A stretch of 64,000 bases of DNA. It comes from Geodermatophilus obscurus. GTDB lineage: Bacteria; Actinomycetota; Actinomycetes; Mycobacteriales; Geodermatophilaceae. A program made the position numbers and the translations under genes. Under the pieces are notes generated by a model. It saw nothing but the letters and a program-made list of their open reading frames with translations, made no database searches and had not been told where the DNA came from. Below are positions 47,163-55,842 of this stretch, in pieces. The stretch is taken from the NCBI RefSeq assembly GCF_900115395.1, contig NZ_FOWE01000007.1, forward strand, positions 1-64,000, given 5' to 3'. How positions within the stretch are numbered: position 1 is the stretch's first letter; each line of letters begins with the position of its first letter.

Positions 47163-47789
47163 TCAGTGCCCGATGCCGCGTGCCCGGGCCGCGGTGACCA
47201 CGAGGTCCACCACCGTCGCCAGCGGCAGCGCCGTCCCGTCGACGACGAGGTGGTAGTGGCGGACGGCGGCCGGGTCGGACCGGTAGTAGTGCCGCACGTA
47301 GGCCTCGCGCGTGCGGTCGTTGCCCTGCATCTCCCGCCGCAACTCCTCCGCGGGCCGGCCGTAGCGCTCCACCGCCGTCCGCAGCCGCTCCTCCGGCGGC
47401 CCGTCGAGCCGCACGTGCAGGACGTCCGGCCGGCCGCGCAGCACCATCGCTCCGGCGCGGCCCAGGACCACCCCCCCGTCGCCGTCGGCGATCTCGTGCA
47501 GCACCCGCTCCGTCTGCTCCCGGTAGGCCCGCTCGTCGGGCTCCCCGGTCAGCGGCACCACGCCGCCGACCGGATCGGGCATGGCGCCGAGCGAGGCCAC
47601 CAGGCGCCACAGCCCGCGGACGACCCGCTCGTCGTTGGCCTCGGCGTCGTCCTGGGACACGCCGAGCCGGCCGGCCACCCGCGCGGGGATGGCGCGGTCG
47701 TGGAAGACCAGGCCGAGCCGCTCGGCGACGGCCGGGCCCACCTCGGGGCCGCCCGCCCCGTACGAGGCCGAGATCGTCACGACGCCCAC
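47163..47789 (-). CDS. Cytidylate-kinase-like family protein
   Basis: A 208-aa P-loop kinase of the cytidylate kinase-like family. The opening VVTISASYGAGGPEVGPAVA holds the glycine-rich nucleotide loop. The next conserved parts are LGLVFHDRAIPARVAGRLGV and GGVVLGRAGAMVLRGRPDVL, followed by the Arg-rich lid NDRTREAYVRHYYRSDP and the C-terminal HYHLVVDGTALPLATVVDLV. It differs from housekeeping Cmk, so the substrate is uncertain. Its start overlaps the end of the GNAT gene by 13 bases. Confidence 0.85.
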   Translation of the reverse strand: MGVVTISASYGAGGPEVGPAVAERLGLVFHDRAIPARVAGRLGVSQDDAEANDERVVRGLWRLVASLGAMPDPVGGVVPLTGEPDERAYREQTERVLHEIADGDGGVVLGRAGAMVLRGRPDVLHVRLDGPPEERLRTAVERYGRPAEELRREMQGNDRTREAYVRHYYRSDPAAVRHYHLVVDGTALPLATVVDLVVTAARARGIGH

Positions 47790-48340
47790 GAGGGCTCCTC
47801 CCGGCCGGTGGCGTCCCCGCCGCCGAGGTCCTTGCCGAGGAACACCGCGCCCTCGCCGTCGGCGTAGATCCCGTACCCCGGGACGGGCACGTAGCCCATC
47901 GCCCGGTACAGCGCCAGCGCCTCGGGCTGGCGGTCCCCGGAGTTGAGCACGAGCGAGCGGTGGCCGGCGCGGCGTGCGGACTCCTCCAGTGCCGTGACCA
48001 CCACCTGGGCCAGGCCGAGCCGCCGGAAGGCGGGCACGACGTAGACCCGCTTCATCTCGGCGGTGTCCGGCCGGGCGGACTCGGTGTGCCGGCGCCAGGC
48101 GCCGCAGCCCGCGGGCCGTCCGCCCACCTCGGCGACGAGGAAGAGCCCGGCGGGCGGCACGAACTCCGCGGGGTCGACCGGGGCCTCGTCGGGGCCGCCG
48201 TAGCGGTCGACGTACTCCCGCTGCACCCGGTCGACGAGGTCGCGGGCCACCGGGTCGTCGTAGGGCACCGCGCGCAGGCCGACCACCGACCCGTCGCGCA
48301 GCCGGTGCTCGCCCGCGGACCGCTCAGCCGAAGTGGACAT
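47777..48340 (-). CDS. GNAT-family N-acetyltransferase
   Basis: A 187-aa acyltransferase. The core has GLFLVAEVGGRPAGCGAWRR, then the acetyl-CoA-binding VKRVYV-type strand and loop MKRVYVVPAFRRLGLAQVVV (R/Q-x-x-G-x-G/A pattern), and LVLNSGDRQPEALALYRAMG for motif B. Substrate unknown. It overlaps thiL by 17 bases upstream and the kinase-like gene downstream, forming thiL-GNAT-kinase. Its start is at 48338-48340, within the thiL 3' end. Confidence 0.9.
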   Translation of the reverse strand: MSTSAERSAGEHRLRDGSVVGLRAVPYDDPVARDLVDRVQREYVDRYGGPDEAPVDPAEFVPPAGLFLVAEVGGRPAGCGAWRRHTESARPDTAEMKRVYVVPAFRRLGLAQVVVTALEESARRAGHRSLVLNSGDRQPEALALYRAMGYVPVPGYGIYADGEGAVFLGKDLGGGDATGREEPSWAS

Positions 48341-49358
48341 GCCCGGTCCTCCCCGCTCCCACCGACACGGCGACGTCGGCCGCCGGCTCCCCGCTGACCG
48401 TCACCCCCGGGGTACCCGCCCGCACCTCGCCGACCACCGCCCAGCCCTCCGGCAGCGCCGCGCCGGACGGGAAGGTCGCCAGCAGCGCGTGGTCCTCCCC
48501 GCCGGTGAGCACCCAGGCCAGCGGGTCGGCGCCCAGCGCGGCCGCCACCTGCTGCATCGGTCCCGGCGGCTCCAGCATCGTGCGCACCAGCGCCGCCCGG
48601 TCCAGGTCGACCACGACGCCGCTGTCGGCCGCGAGGTGGCCGGCGTCGGCGAGCAGGCCGTCGCTGACGTCGCACATGGCGGTGGCGCCGGCGTCGGCCG
48701 CCGCGGGGCCGGCGGCGTAGGGCGGGCTGGGACGGCGGTGCGCGGCGACGGCCGCCAGCGGGCTGCTGAAGCCGCGGCGGAGCACGGCCAGACCGCACGC
48801 CGACCAGCCCAGCCGCCCGGCCACGGCCACGACGTCGCCGGGGCGGGCGCCGGAGCGCAGCACCGGCGCGCGACCGCCGAGGTCGCCGAGCGCGGTGACC
48901 GACAGGACGACCGCGCCGCTGCCCGGCGCCGAGGCGACGGTGTCCCCGCCCACCACCGCCGCGCCCAGCGGCGCGCACTCGGCGGCCATGCCGGCCGCCA
49001 CGCCCTCCAGCCACGAGGTCGGGGTGTCGGCCGGGCAGGCCAGGCCCACGAGCAGCGCGGTGGCCACGCCCCCCATCGCCGCCACGTCGGCGAGGTTGGC
49101 GGCGGCGGCCTTGTGCCCGACGTCCTCGGCCGACGACCAGTCGCGACGGAAGTGCCGCCCCTCGACGAGCACGTCGGTGGTGGCCACGACCCGCCCGTCG
49201 GGGGCCCGCAGGACGGCCGCGTCGTCACCGGGGCCGACCTCGGCGACCGCGGCCGACCCGGCCCGCGCGACGACGCGCGCGATGACGCCGAACTCACCGA
49301 CCACCCGCACGCTGTCGGCGAGGTCACCGCGCCCGGTCAGCGGCCGGGGCCGGGTCAC
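48324..49358 (-). CDS. thiL: Thiamine-monophosphate kinase
   Basis: A 344-aa enzyme phosphorylating thiamine monophosphate to thiamine pyrophosphate. Family motifs are the early GEFGVIARVV, VGPGDDAAVLRAPDGRVVAT, TTDVLVEGRHFRRDWSSAED, VGHKAAAANLADVAAMGG and VVGGDTVASAPGSGAVVLSV. Near the C-terminus come MCDVSDGLLADAGHLAADSG and VLTGGEDHALLATFP. The start is GTG at 49356-49358. It is divergent from the RAM-domain gene. Confidence 0.96.
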   Translation of the reverse strand: MTRPRPLTGRGDLADSVRVVGEFGVIARVVARAGSAAVAEVGPGDDAAVLRAPDGRVVATTDVLVEGRHFRRDWSSAEDVGHKAAAANLADVAAMGGVATALLVGLACPADTPTSWLEGVAAGMAAECAPLGAAVVGGDTVASAPGSGAVVLSVTALGDLGGRAPVLRSGARPGDVVAVAGRLGWSACGLAVLRRGFSSPLAAVAAHRRPSPPYAAGPAAADAGATAMCDVSDGLLADAGHLAADSGVVVDLDRAALVRTMLEPPGPMQQVAAALGADPLAWVLTGGEDHALLATFPSGAALPEGWAVVGEVRAGTPGVTVSGEPAADVAVSVGAGRTGHVHFG

Positions 49359-49450
49359 CGGGGGCCCCCGCGGGCTGCGGTAGGTTGCGGTCGAGTCCGC
49401 CAGCCGGGGCCGGGGAGCCGCCGGACGCGCTGCCCGAGGAAGGTCGTTCC

Positions 49451-49684
49451 GTGGTCCACGCCTACATCCTGATCCAGACCGAAGTCGGCAAGGCCGCCCA
49501 GGTGGCCACGACGATCGCCGAGATCGCCGGCGTGACCAAGGCCGAGGACGTCACCGGCCCCTACGACGTCATCGTCCGCGCCGAGGCGGAGAGCGTCGAC
49601 GCGCTCGGCCGCCTGGTCGTGGCGCGGGTGCAGTCGGTGGACGGGATCACCCGCACGCTGACCTGCCCGGTCGTCAACATCTGA
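49451..49684 (+). CDS. Stand-alone RAM (Lrp/AsnC ligand-binding) domain protein
   Basis: A 77-aa protein consisting only of the Lrp/AsnC ligand-binding fold: VHAYILIQTEVGKAAQVATT, IAEIAGVTKAEDVTGPYDVI, VRAEAESVDALGRLVVARVQ, VDGITRTLTCPVVNI. No DNA-binding part precedes it. Such SARP/RAM proteins bind amino acids or associate with full-length Lrp proteins. The GTG start at 49451 has GAGGAAGG before it. It lies between the divergent thiL and the following DUF3515 gene. Confidence 0.9.
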   Translation: MVHAYILIQTEVGKAAQVATTIAEIAGVTKAEDVTGPYDVIVRAEAESVDALGRLVVARVQSVDGITRTLTCPVVNI

Positions 49685-49778
49685 GCCCCTGAGCCCGGAC
49701 ACCCCCGCCCAGGGCGCGACGCAGGCGCCCGCGCCACCCGAGCGCCCCGACCCGCTGCGCCGGCTGGCGCTGCTCGCC

Positions 49779-50297
49779 GTGGCCGTCGTGGTCCCGGTGC
49801 TGGTCGCGGTGCTCGTGCTCGTCCGCGTCCTCGGCGGCGACGACGGTGACGGTGACGACGGCAGCGGGGACGACGCCGTGGCCGACGTGGACGGGCCCGG
49901 CCGCCAGCGCGAGGACCTGCCCGTCCTGCCGGTCGAGGTGCCGCCGCCCACCCCCGAGGCCGACGCCTCCTGCCCGGCGCTCGTCCAGGCGCTGCCCCTC
50001 GACCTGCTCGGCGAGCCCGCCCGTCTGGTCGACTCCGACACCCCCTACGCCGCCGCCTGGGGCGACCCCGCGGTCGTGCTGGTGTGCGGGGTGCCGCAGC
50101 CGGAGGCCCTGGTGCCCGGCGAGGGCCTGATCACCATCGACGCGGTGACCTGGTTCGTCGAGCAGTCCGAGGAGGCGACCACCTGGACCGCGGTCGACCG
50201 TGCCGTGTACGTCGAGGTGACCCTGCCCCCCGACGTCGACAGCGCGCCGGTGACCGTCCTCAGCGGGCCGATCGCCGACACCCTCCCGCCGCGCTGA
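49779..50297 (+). CDS. DUF3515 family membrane-anchored protein
   Basis: A 172-aa protein with an N-terminal membrane helix (AVVVPVLVAVLVLVRVLGGD), an acidic linker and an extracytoplasmic domain with CPALVQALPLDLLGEPARLV, AWGDPAVVLVCGVPQPEALV and ITIDAVTWFVEQ...TWTAVDRAVYVEVTLPPDVD. DUF3515 has no defined function but is regularly found near ddl in actinobacteria. The chosen GTG has no Shine-Dalgarno; the frame continues 39 codons upstream with protein-like Pro-rich sequence but no ATG, GTG or TTG, so a CTG at 49689 cannot be excluded. Confidence 0.82.
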   Translation: MAVVVPVLVAVLVLVRVLGGDDGDGDDGSGDDAVADVDGPGRQREDLPVLPVEVPPPTPEADASCPALVQALPLDLLGEPARLVDSDTPYAAAWGDPAVVLVCGVPQPEALVPGEGLITIDAVTWFVEQSEEATTWTAVDRAVYVEVTLPPDVDSAPVTVLSGPIADTLPPR

Positions 50298-50307
50298 GCC
50301 ACCGCGC

Positions 50308-50940
50308 TCAGGACGCGGGCAGCTCCTCCAGCTGGGCGAGCACCACGGCGCGCAGCTCCTCCGTCGCCGTCTCCTCCCGGTCGGCGACGACGGTCACCGC
50401 GACGCTGAACGAGCCGTGGCCGCACCAGGCGAACGCCGCCGGCCCCGCGAGCCCGGTCTCGGTGCCGGTCCCGGGCACGATGAGCAGGCTGCAGCCGTCG
50501 GGGAGGCCCTCCGGGTCGTGGCGCAGCACGCCGTCGTAGACCTCCGCGTCGTTGCGGGCGAGGTCGCGGGCGTAGGTGGCGGCGCCGGCCGGGTCGTCGA
50601 ACTGGTCGAGGAAGACGCTGGTCAGGGGCCCGGTGGTCGAGCCCCAGAACCGCTCCCAGCCGTGCCGGTAGCCGTAGTCGCGCAGCACCGACCGCTCCCG
50701 CGCCGGGTCCTGCGCGTAGGAGGCGACGTCCTCGACGGTCTTGGCCCCGGCGGGGGGCTGCAGGTCGGCGTCGGGGATCCGCGCCAGGCCCGACGGCACC
50801 GCGTCGAGCACCAGGTCGCCGAGCTGCTCGGCGGTCTCCGGCGTCGGCGACGGGGTGGCGCTGTCGGCCTCGTCGGGGGTGCAGCCGGCGAGCACCAGCA
50901 GCAGACCGGCCGACAGGGCGACCCGTCCGCCGCGGCTCAC
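50308..50940 (-). CDS. Putative lipoprotein
   Basis: A 210-aa secreted protein with an N-terminal lipoprotein signal ([15 protein letters not shown], with Cys20 as the lipidation site). The mature part is acidic and Ser/Thr/Pro-rich at first, then folded ([71 protein letters not shown]). I cannot name the family; similar lipoproteins of unknown function are common in actinobacteria. The GTG start overlaps the ddl stop (GTGA). Confidence 0.78.
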   Translation of the reverse strand: MSRGGRVALSAGLLLVLAGCTPDEADSATPSPTPETAEQLGDLVLDAVPSGLARIPDADLQPPAGAKTVEDVASYAQDPARERSVLRDYGYRHGWERFWGSTTGPLTSVFLDQFDDPAGAATYARDLARNDAEVYDGVLRHDPEGLPDGCSLLIVPGTGTETGLAGPAAFAWCGHGSFSVAVTVVADREETATEELRAVVLAQLEELPAS

Positions 50941-52073
50941 CGTGCGGCCGGGCGGCCCGCGCGCGCCAGCGCGGAGGCGACCAGCCGGTCCACCAGCTCG
51001 GGGTAGGACACCCCGCTGGCCGCCCACATCCGCGGGTACATCGAGATCGGGGTGAAGCCGGGCATCGTGTTGACCTCGTTGACGACCAGCCGCTCGGCAC
51101 CGTCGGGGCCGGTGCCCAGGAAGAAGTCGACCCGCGCGAGCCCCTCGCAGTCCAGCGCCAGGTAGGCCCGGCAGGAGGCCTCCTGCACCGCGCGCGTCTG
51201 CTGGGGGGTCAGGTCGGCCGGGACGTCGAACTCGACGGCGTCCTCGAGGTACTTGGCGCTGAAGTCGTACCAGTCGGTGCCGGCCTTGAGCCGGATCTCG
51301 GCGGGCAGGCTCGCCTCGGGCCGCCCGCCGTCGCGGCCGGCGAGCACCCCGCACTCGATCTCCCGCCCGGGGACGGCGGCCTCGACGACGACCTTCGGGT
51401 CGACGGCGGCCGCGGTGGCCACCGCCGCGGGGAACTGCGCCCAGTCGGTGACCTTGGTGATGCCGATGCTCGACCCGGCGCGGGACGGCTTGACGAACAC
51501 CGGCAGCCCCAGCCGCTCGCGGTCGGCGGCGGTGAGCACCTCCGGGTCGGCCGACAGCGCACCGCCGGCGTCGCGCAGGACCACGTGCTCGCCCTGCGGC
51601 AGGCCGGCGGAGGCGAGGAGCTTCTTGGTGAACTCCTTGTCCATCGAGGCGGCGCTGGCGAACACCCCGGACCCGACGTAGGGCAGCCCGCTCATCTCCA
51701 GCAGCCCCTGGATGGTGCCGTCCTCGCCGTGGGCGCCGTGCAGGACCGGGAAGACGACGTCGACCTCGGTGAGCGCGGGGCCGATCGCGGCCGTCGGCTC
51801 GAGCACCGCCAGCCCGCGGCCGGCCGGGTCGCCGACCAGCGACACCGCCGTCCCGCCGGCGACCTCGGGTAGTCGCCCGTCGGTGATGGCCAGCGGCTGG
51901 CCGGCGTCGGGGAGCACCCAGCGGCCGTCGCGGGCGATGCCGACCGGCACGACGTCGTAGCGCTCGGGGTCCAGGGCCGCGATGACGCTCCCCGCCGAGA
52001 CGCAGGAGATGGCGTGCTCGGCGCTGCGCCCCCCGAACACGACCGCGACGCGCACCCTGCCTGTCCCGCTCAT
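50937..52073 (-). CDS. ddl: D-alanine--D-alanine ligase
   Basis: A 378-aa ATP-grasp enzyme joining two D-Ala residues for peptidoglycan. The N-terminal domain has [20 protein letters not shown], and [20 protein letters not shown] follows. The ATP-grasp core has [20 protein letters not shown], then [20 protein letters not shown] (the omega loop), LARVDFFL and [20 protein letters not shown] with the metal ligands. The length fits the longer actinobacterial form. It is divergent from the Pcs-like gene and coupled to a lipoprotein gene. Confidence 0.97.
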   Translation of the reverse strand: MSGTGRVRVAVVFGGRSAEHAISCVSAGSVIAALDPERYDVVPVGIARDGRWVLPDAGQPLAITDGRLPEVAGGTAVSLVGDPAGRGLAVLEPTAAIGPALTEVDVVFPVLHGAHGEDGTIQGLLEMSGLPYVGSGVFASAASMDKEFTKKLLASAGLPQGEHVVLRDAGGALSADPEVLTAADRERLGLPVFVKPSRAGSSIGITKVTDWAQFPAAVATAAAVDPKVVVEAAVPGREIECGVLAGRDGGRPEASLPAEIRLKAGTDWYDFSAKYLEDAVEFDVPADLTPQQTRAVQEASCRAYLALDCEGLARVDFFLGTGPDGAERLVVNEVNTMPGFTPISMYPRMWAASGVSYPELVDRLVASALARAGRPAAR

Positions 52074-52158
52074 CCCGGCCGACCCTAGTCGACGCCCGGA
52101 GGCCGTCCGGCGTCTCCCGCAGGGTCGTCACCGGCGAGGTGTGGGAACCTGCTCCCTG

Positions 52159-52983
52159 ATGCGGGAGAACGCGGCCCCTCCGGTGGATCCCCGGCCTCCG
52201 GCGACGACGGCGCAGCAGGGGCACGGCGAGCACGGTGACGTCCCGGCCGGCCGCCGGCACCCGCTGTCGCTGCGGCTGGCCGGCGCGGCGGTGCACGCCT
52301 ACACCGCGCTCGGCTCGGTGCTGGCGCTGCTCGTCGTGCTCGCCGCGCTGGAGGGCGAGGCGATCACCGCGCTGTGGCTGGGGCTGGCGGCGCTGTGGAT
52401 CGACGGGACCGACGGGATGCTCGCCCGCCGCGCCCGGGTCAAGGAGACGATCCCCTGGTTCGACGGCGCGCTGCTCGACAACATCGTCGACTACCTGACG
52501 TACGTCTTCGCGCCGATGGTGCTGCTGTGGACCACCGGCGCCCTGCCGCACGGTCCTGCCGGGTGGGCGCTCGCCGCCCTGCCGCTGCTGGCCTCGAGCT
52601 ACCAGTTCTGCCGGGTCGACGCGAAGACCGACGACCACACGTTCCTCGGCTTCCCCAGCTACTGGAACGTCGTCGCCTTCTACGCGGTCGTGCTGGACCT
52701 GTCGCAGGTGGTCACCGGGGTCGTGCTGGTGGTCTGCTCGGTGCTGGTGTTCGTGCCGGTGCGCTACCTGTACCCGTCGCGCACCGAGGCGCTGTGGCAG
52801 GTGAGCATGGGCCTGACCGTGGTCTGGCTGGTCACCTACGCGGTGCTGCTGCTGCAGTACCCCGACCCGCACCCGGTCGTCGTGGTCCTGTCCTTCGCCT
52901 ACGTCGTGTACTACCTGGCCTTCAGCGGGTGGCTGACCGCCCGGGCCGCCCACCGCCGGCGCAAGGCCGCCCGCGCCGCCTGA
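52159..52983 (+). CDS. CDP-alcohol phosphatidyltransferase, phosphatidylcholine synthase (Pcs)-like
   Basis: A 274-aa integral membrane enzyme. The CDP-alcohol motif is D82-x2-D85-G-x2-A-R90 with a long 12-residue spacing to G103-x3-D107-x3-D111 (IDGTDGMLARRAR then WFDGALLDNIVDYLTYVF). The long spacing, together with AHAYTA-like AVHAYTALGSVLALLVV and the SSYQFCRVDAKTDDHTFLGF and PSYWNVVAFYAVVL segments, is characteristic of Pcs, which makes phosphatidylcholine from CDP-diacylglycerol and choline. Several hydrophobic helices fill the rest. Function in this organism is inferred. The start is the ATG at 52159; the leader has no strong Shine-Dalgarno. Confidence 0.82.
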   Translation: MRENAAPPVDPRPPATTAQQGHGEHGDVPAGRRHPLSLRLAGAAVHAYTALGSVLALLVVLAALEGEAITALWLGLAALWIDGTDGMLARRARVKETIPWFDGALLDNIVDYLTYVFAPMVLLWTTGALPHGPAGWALAALPLLASSYQFCRVDAKTDDHTFLGFPSYWNVVAFYAVVLDLSQVVTGVVLVVCSVLVFVPVRYLYPSRTEALWQVSMGLTVVWLVTYAVLLLQYPDPHPVVVVLSFAYVVYYLAFSGWLTARAAHRRRKAARAA

Positions 52984-53017
52984 GCCGCTGCCCGGCGATG
53001 CCGGGCGGGGTCATTCC

Positions 53018-54649
53018 TCAGAACGGGGCGCGCAGCACCAGCTCGACGTTGCGGTCGGCGGGCGTGCCGGCCAGGCCCGCCCCCAGCCCCGCCCACGGCA
53101 CGTTGGCGGCCAGTTCCCGGTGCAGCGAGGCCAGGGCCGCCGGCTCGCGCGCGGCGGGGTCGGCGGCGGCGGGCGGCCGGGCCGGGCTGCCGTGGTCGAC
53201 CATCGTGCACACCAGCGACAGCGTGCCGTCGCCGTTGGCGAGGACCTCGACCAGCCGCGCCTGCCCGGGCCAGTCCACGACCGCGCAGGTGGCGACCTCC
53301 CACAGCCCGCGGCCGGGCTCGTCCGGGTGTGGCCACGCCCGCACCTCGCTGACGTGGGTGTGCCCGTTGAGCCAGAGCACGACGTTGGGCCACCGGTGCA
53401 GCAGCGCCAGCAGCTCGGCGGCACCGAGTGCGGCCCCGCCGGCCCCGTCGCCTCCTGCCGGGCGGGTGAGCGTGCTCGACCCGTGGTGCGACAGCAGCAC
53501 CACCAGCCGGTCGGCGTTGCCGGTCGCCACCCGGGTGCCGTCGGGCCCGGGCGCGGACGACGACACCTCGCGCAGCCGCTCCTCCAGCCACCGCGCCTGG
53601 GCGGCGTCCACCGCGCCGTCCGCGCCCCCGGTGACCCGGGTGGTGTCGACGCAGACCACCCGGACGCCGGGCACGCCGTCCCACGCGTAGAAGGCGGTGC
53701 CCTCGCGCAGGTTGTCCTCGGTGAAGCCGTGCCCGGCCGGCGTCCCGGGATCGGCGAGGTGGGCGGCGACGAAGGACCGCCGGTCGATGAAGCGACGGTC
53801 GGCCACCGGCGTCACCGGCCGGGAGGTGGCGGTGGTGAACACCTCCGAGGAGTGCGTGAACAGCGCCAGCGCGTCGTCGAGCGCCAGGGCGGGGTCGACG
53901 TCGACCGGCTTGCGCCCGGCCCCGAGGACCGCCGACAGGGCCGGCGTGGGCACCCCGACGCCCTGGATGAGCGCCTCGTGGTTGCCGTGGCAGCCCAGCC
54001 ACGGCACGCGCAGCCCCTCGGCGGTGAAGGTGGCGAAGGCGGCCTCCAGCAGGCCCGGCCGCGCGGGGAAGCCGAACCGCTCGTGGTGCAGCCCGCCGTC
54101 GTCGTCGGGGCGCCAGAAGAGGTCGTGCGGCCAGCCGGAGGCCTGCACGCCGTCGTAGGCGGTCAGCCCCGCGCCCGGGGAGACCACTCCCCCGCGCAGG
54201 ACGGCGAGGAAGAGCTCCAGCTCGTTCCACTGGGCGTTGTCGATGGCGTCGCCGGTGGTCACCACCACCTGCAGCGGCTCGCCGCTGCGCGGAGCGCCGC
54301 GCAGGCCGTTGAGGGTGCGCACCAGCGCGTCGACGGCGTGCGCGGTCAGCGCCTCCTGCGGCCGGTGCATGGGCACCAGCGCGCGCATCCGCGGGTCGGT
54401 CTCGAAGCGGTGGAAGAACTCGAAGCGCACCGGGGAGCAGACGTCGGCCAGCTGCAGGTCGGTGACGTGCGCCAGGCAGGCCAGCGCCCGCACGCCCCGT
54501 CGCGGCGGCTCCCACGCCGGCCCGACCAGCTCGCGGCGGACCCGGTGCGGCTCGCCCCCGGCCCATGCCAGCGCCCGGTAGTCGCCGTCGCGGCCGCGGT
54601 GCAGCACCGGGCCGGCCGCCAGCACGCGGTCGAGGGTCGTGCGGCTCAC
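53018..54649 (-). CDS. Calcineurin-like metallophosphoesterase (PPA1498/TIGR03767-type)
   Basis: A protein of about 543 aa with metallophosphoesterase motifs in order: LACLAHVTDLQLAD, VVVTTGDAIDNAQWNELELF, WLGCHGNHEALIQGVGVPTP, later VVLLSHHGSSTLTRPAG and VVLWLNGHTHVSEVRAWPHP. The large insert between motifs and the opening RTTLDRVLAAGPVLHRGRDG point to the actinobacterial PPA1498 family, whose substrate is unknown. No signal peptide is seen. I start at GTG 54647-54649; a GTG at 54707-54709 would overlap the previous gene by 56 bases. Confidence 0.82.
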   Translation of the reverse strand: MSRTTLDRVLAAGPVLHRGRDGDYRALAWAGGEPHRVRRELVGPAWEPPRRGVRALACLAHVTDLQLADVCSPVRFEFFHRFETDPRMRALVPMHRPQEALTAHAVDALVRTLNGLRGAPRSGEPLQVVVTTGDAIDNAQWNELELFLAVLRGGVVSPGAGLTAYDGVQASGWPHDLFWRPDDDGGLHHERFGFPARPGLLEAAFATFTAEGLRVPWLGCHGNHEALIQGVGVPTPALSAVLGAGRKPVDVDPALALDDALALFTHSSEVFTTATSRPVTPVADRRFIDRRSFVAAHLADPGTPAGHGFTEDNLREGTAFYAWDGVPGVRVVCVDTTRVTGGADGAVDAAQARWLEERLREVSSSAPGPDGTRVATGNADRLVVLLSHHGSSTLTRPAGGDGAGGAALGAAELLALLHRWPNVVLWLNGHTHVSEVRAWPHPDEPGRGLWEVATCAVVDWPGQARLVEVLANGDGTLSLVCTMVDHGSPARPPAAADPAAREPAALASLHRELAANVPWAGLGAGLAGTPADRNVELVLRAPF

Positions 54650-54653
54650 GCGG

Positions 54654-55817
54654 TCAGCCGGCGGCGGTGCCGCCACCGAGGGCGGCGTCGAGCCCGGCGG
54701 TGAGGTCACCGACGACGTCGGCGGTGTCCTCGATGCCGCAGGAGAAGCGCAGGAACCCGCCGGGCACCGCGTCGCCGCCCCACTGCGCGCGGCGGTCGAC
54801 GGTCGAGTGCACGCCCCCGAAGCTCGTGGCGGCCACCCACAGCCGGGTGGCGGCCAGGAAACGCGAGACGGCGGCCTCGTCGGCGAGCTCGGCCGACACG
54901 ACGCCGCCCGGGCGCAGCATCTGCCGGGTCGCCAGCGCGTACGACGGGTCCTCCGGCCGCCACGGCCACCGCACCCCGGTCACCGCGGGGTGCGTGGCGA
55001 GGACGTCGGCGACCGCCGCCGCGGTGCCGGCCTGGCGGGCCAGCCGGAGGTCCAGCGTGCTCATCGAGCGGTGCCCCAGCCACGCGTCGAACGCCCCCGG
55101 GGTGGCCCCGGTGTGGTCGCGCCAGCCCTTGAGCCGGTCGAACACCTCGTCGGAGGAGGTGCTCACGTGGCCCAGCAGCAGGTCGCTGTGCCCGGTGAGC
55201 GCCTTGGTGTCGGCTCCGACCGTCAGGTCGGCGCCCAGCGCCAGCGGCCGCTGGCCCAGCGGCGTGGCGGTGGTGTTGTCGACGGCGAGCAGCGCCCCGG
55301 CAGCCCTCGTCGCCCGGGCGACGGCGGCGACGTCGCACACGTCGAGCTGCGGGTTGCTCGGGGTCTCGAGGAACACCATCCGGGCGCCGTCGAGGTCCCC
55401 GCGGGCGGCGACGCCGGCGATCTCGAGAGTCGGCACGTACTCGACGCGGATGCCCAGCCGCTCCAGCTCGTCGCGGGCCAGCAGCCGGGTCGTGTAGTAG
55501 CCGTCGCTGGGGAGCACCAGCCGGTCGCCGGCCGACACCAGCGCCAGGACGGCGGCGGAGATCGCGGCCATGCCGGTCGAGAAGGACAGGCAGCGGCCCC
55601 CGTCGAGCTCCCCGACGGCGGTCTCGAACACGCGGGAGGTGGGGTGCTCGGTGCGGGCGTAGGCATCGGCGCCGTGCGCCCGGGGCGGCAGGTCGCCGAG
55701 GTGGTAGGGCGCGGCGAAGACCGGCGAGGGGCGCAGCGGCGTGCCGGGCACCGGCGGCGCCTCACCGGCGCGGACGGCGCGGGTGCCGTCACCCCAGCCG
55801 GGAGGGGGACCGCTCAC
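54654..55817 (-). CDS. Cystathionine gamma-lyase/synthase family PLP enzyme
   Basis: A 387-aa PLP-dependent enzyme of Cys/Met metabolism (fold type I). Landmarks are YARTEHPTSRVFETAVGELD, LSFSTGMAAISAAVLALVSA, LVLPSDGYYTTRLLARDELE, MVFLETPSNPQLDVCDVAAV, ALLAVDNTTATPLGQRPLAL and the Schiff-base segment GADTKALTGHSDLLLGHVST with K205. The C-terminal domain closes with FLRFSCGIEDTADVVGDLTA. Whether it makes or breaks cystathionine cannot be told; the lyase type is commoner in this position. It follows gpsA by about 25 bases in plsC-gpsA-PLP-phosphoesterase. Confidence 0.88.
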   Translation of the reverse strand: MSGPPPGWGDGTRAVRAGEAPPVPGTPLRPSPVFAAPYHLGDLPPRAHGADAYARTEHPTSRVFETAVGELDGGRCLSFSTGMAAISAAVLALVSAGDRLVLPSDGYYTTRLLARDELERLGIRVEYVPTLEIAGVAARGDLDGARMVFLETPSNPQLDVCDVAAVARATRAAGALLAVDNTTATPLGQRPLALGADLTVGADTKALTGHSDLLLGHVSTSSDEVFDRLKGWRDHTGATPGAFDAWLGHRSMSTLDLRLARQAGTAAAVADVLATHPAVTGVRWPWRPEDPSYALATRQMLRPGGVVSAELADEAAVSRFLAATRLWVAATSFGGVHSTVDRRAQWGGDAVPGGFLRFSCGIEDTADVVGDLTAGLDAALGGGTAAG

Positions 55818-55842
55818 TCCGGCTCGGCCCGGGCGTGCGTCG

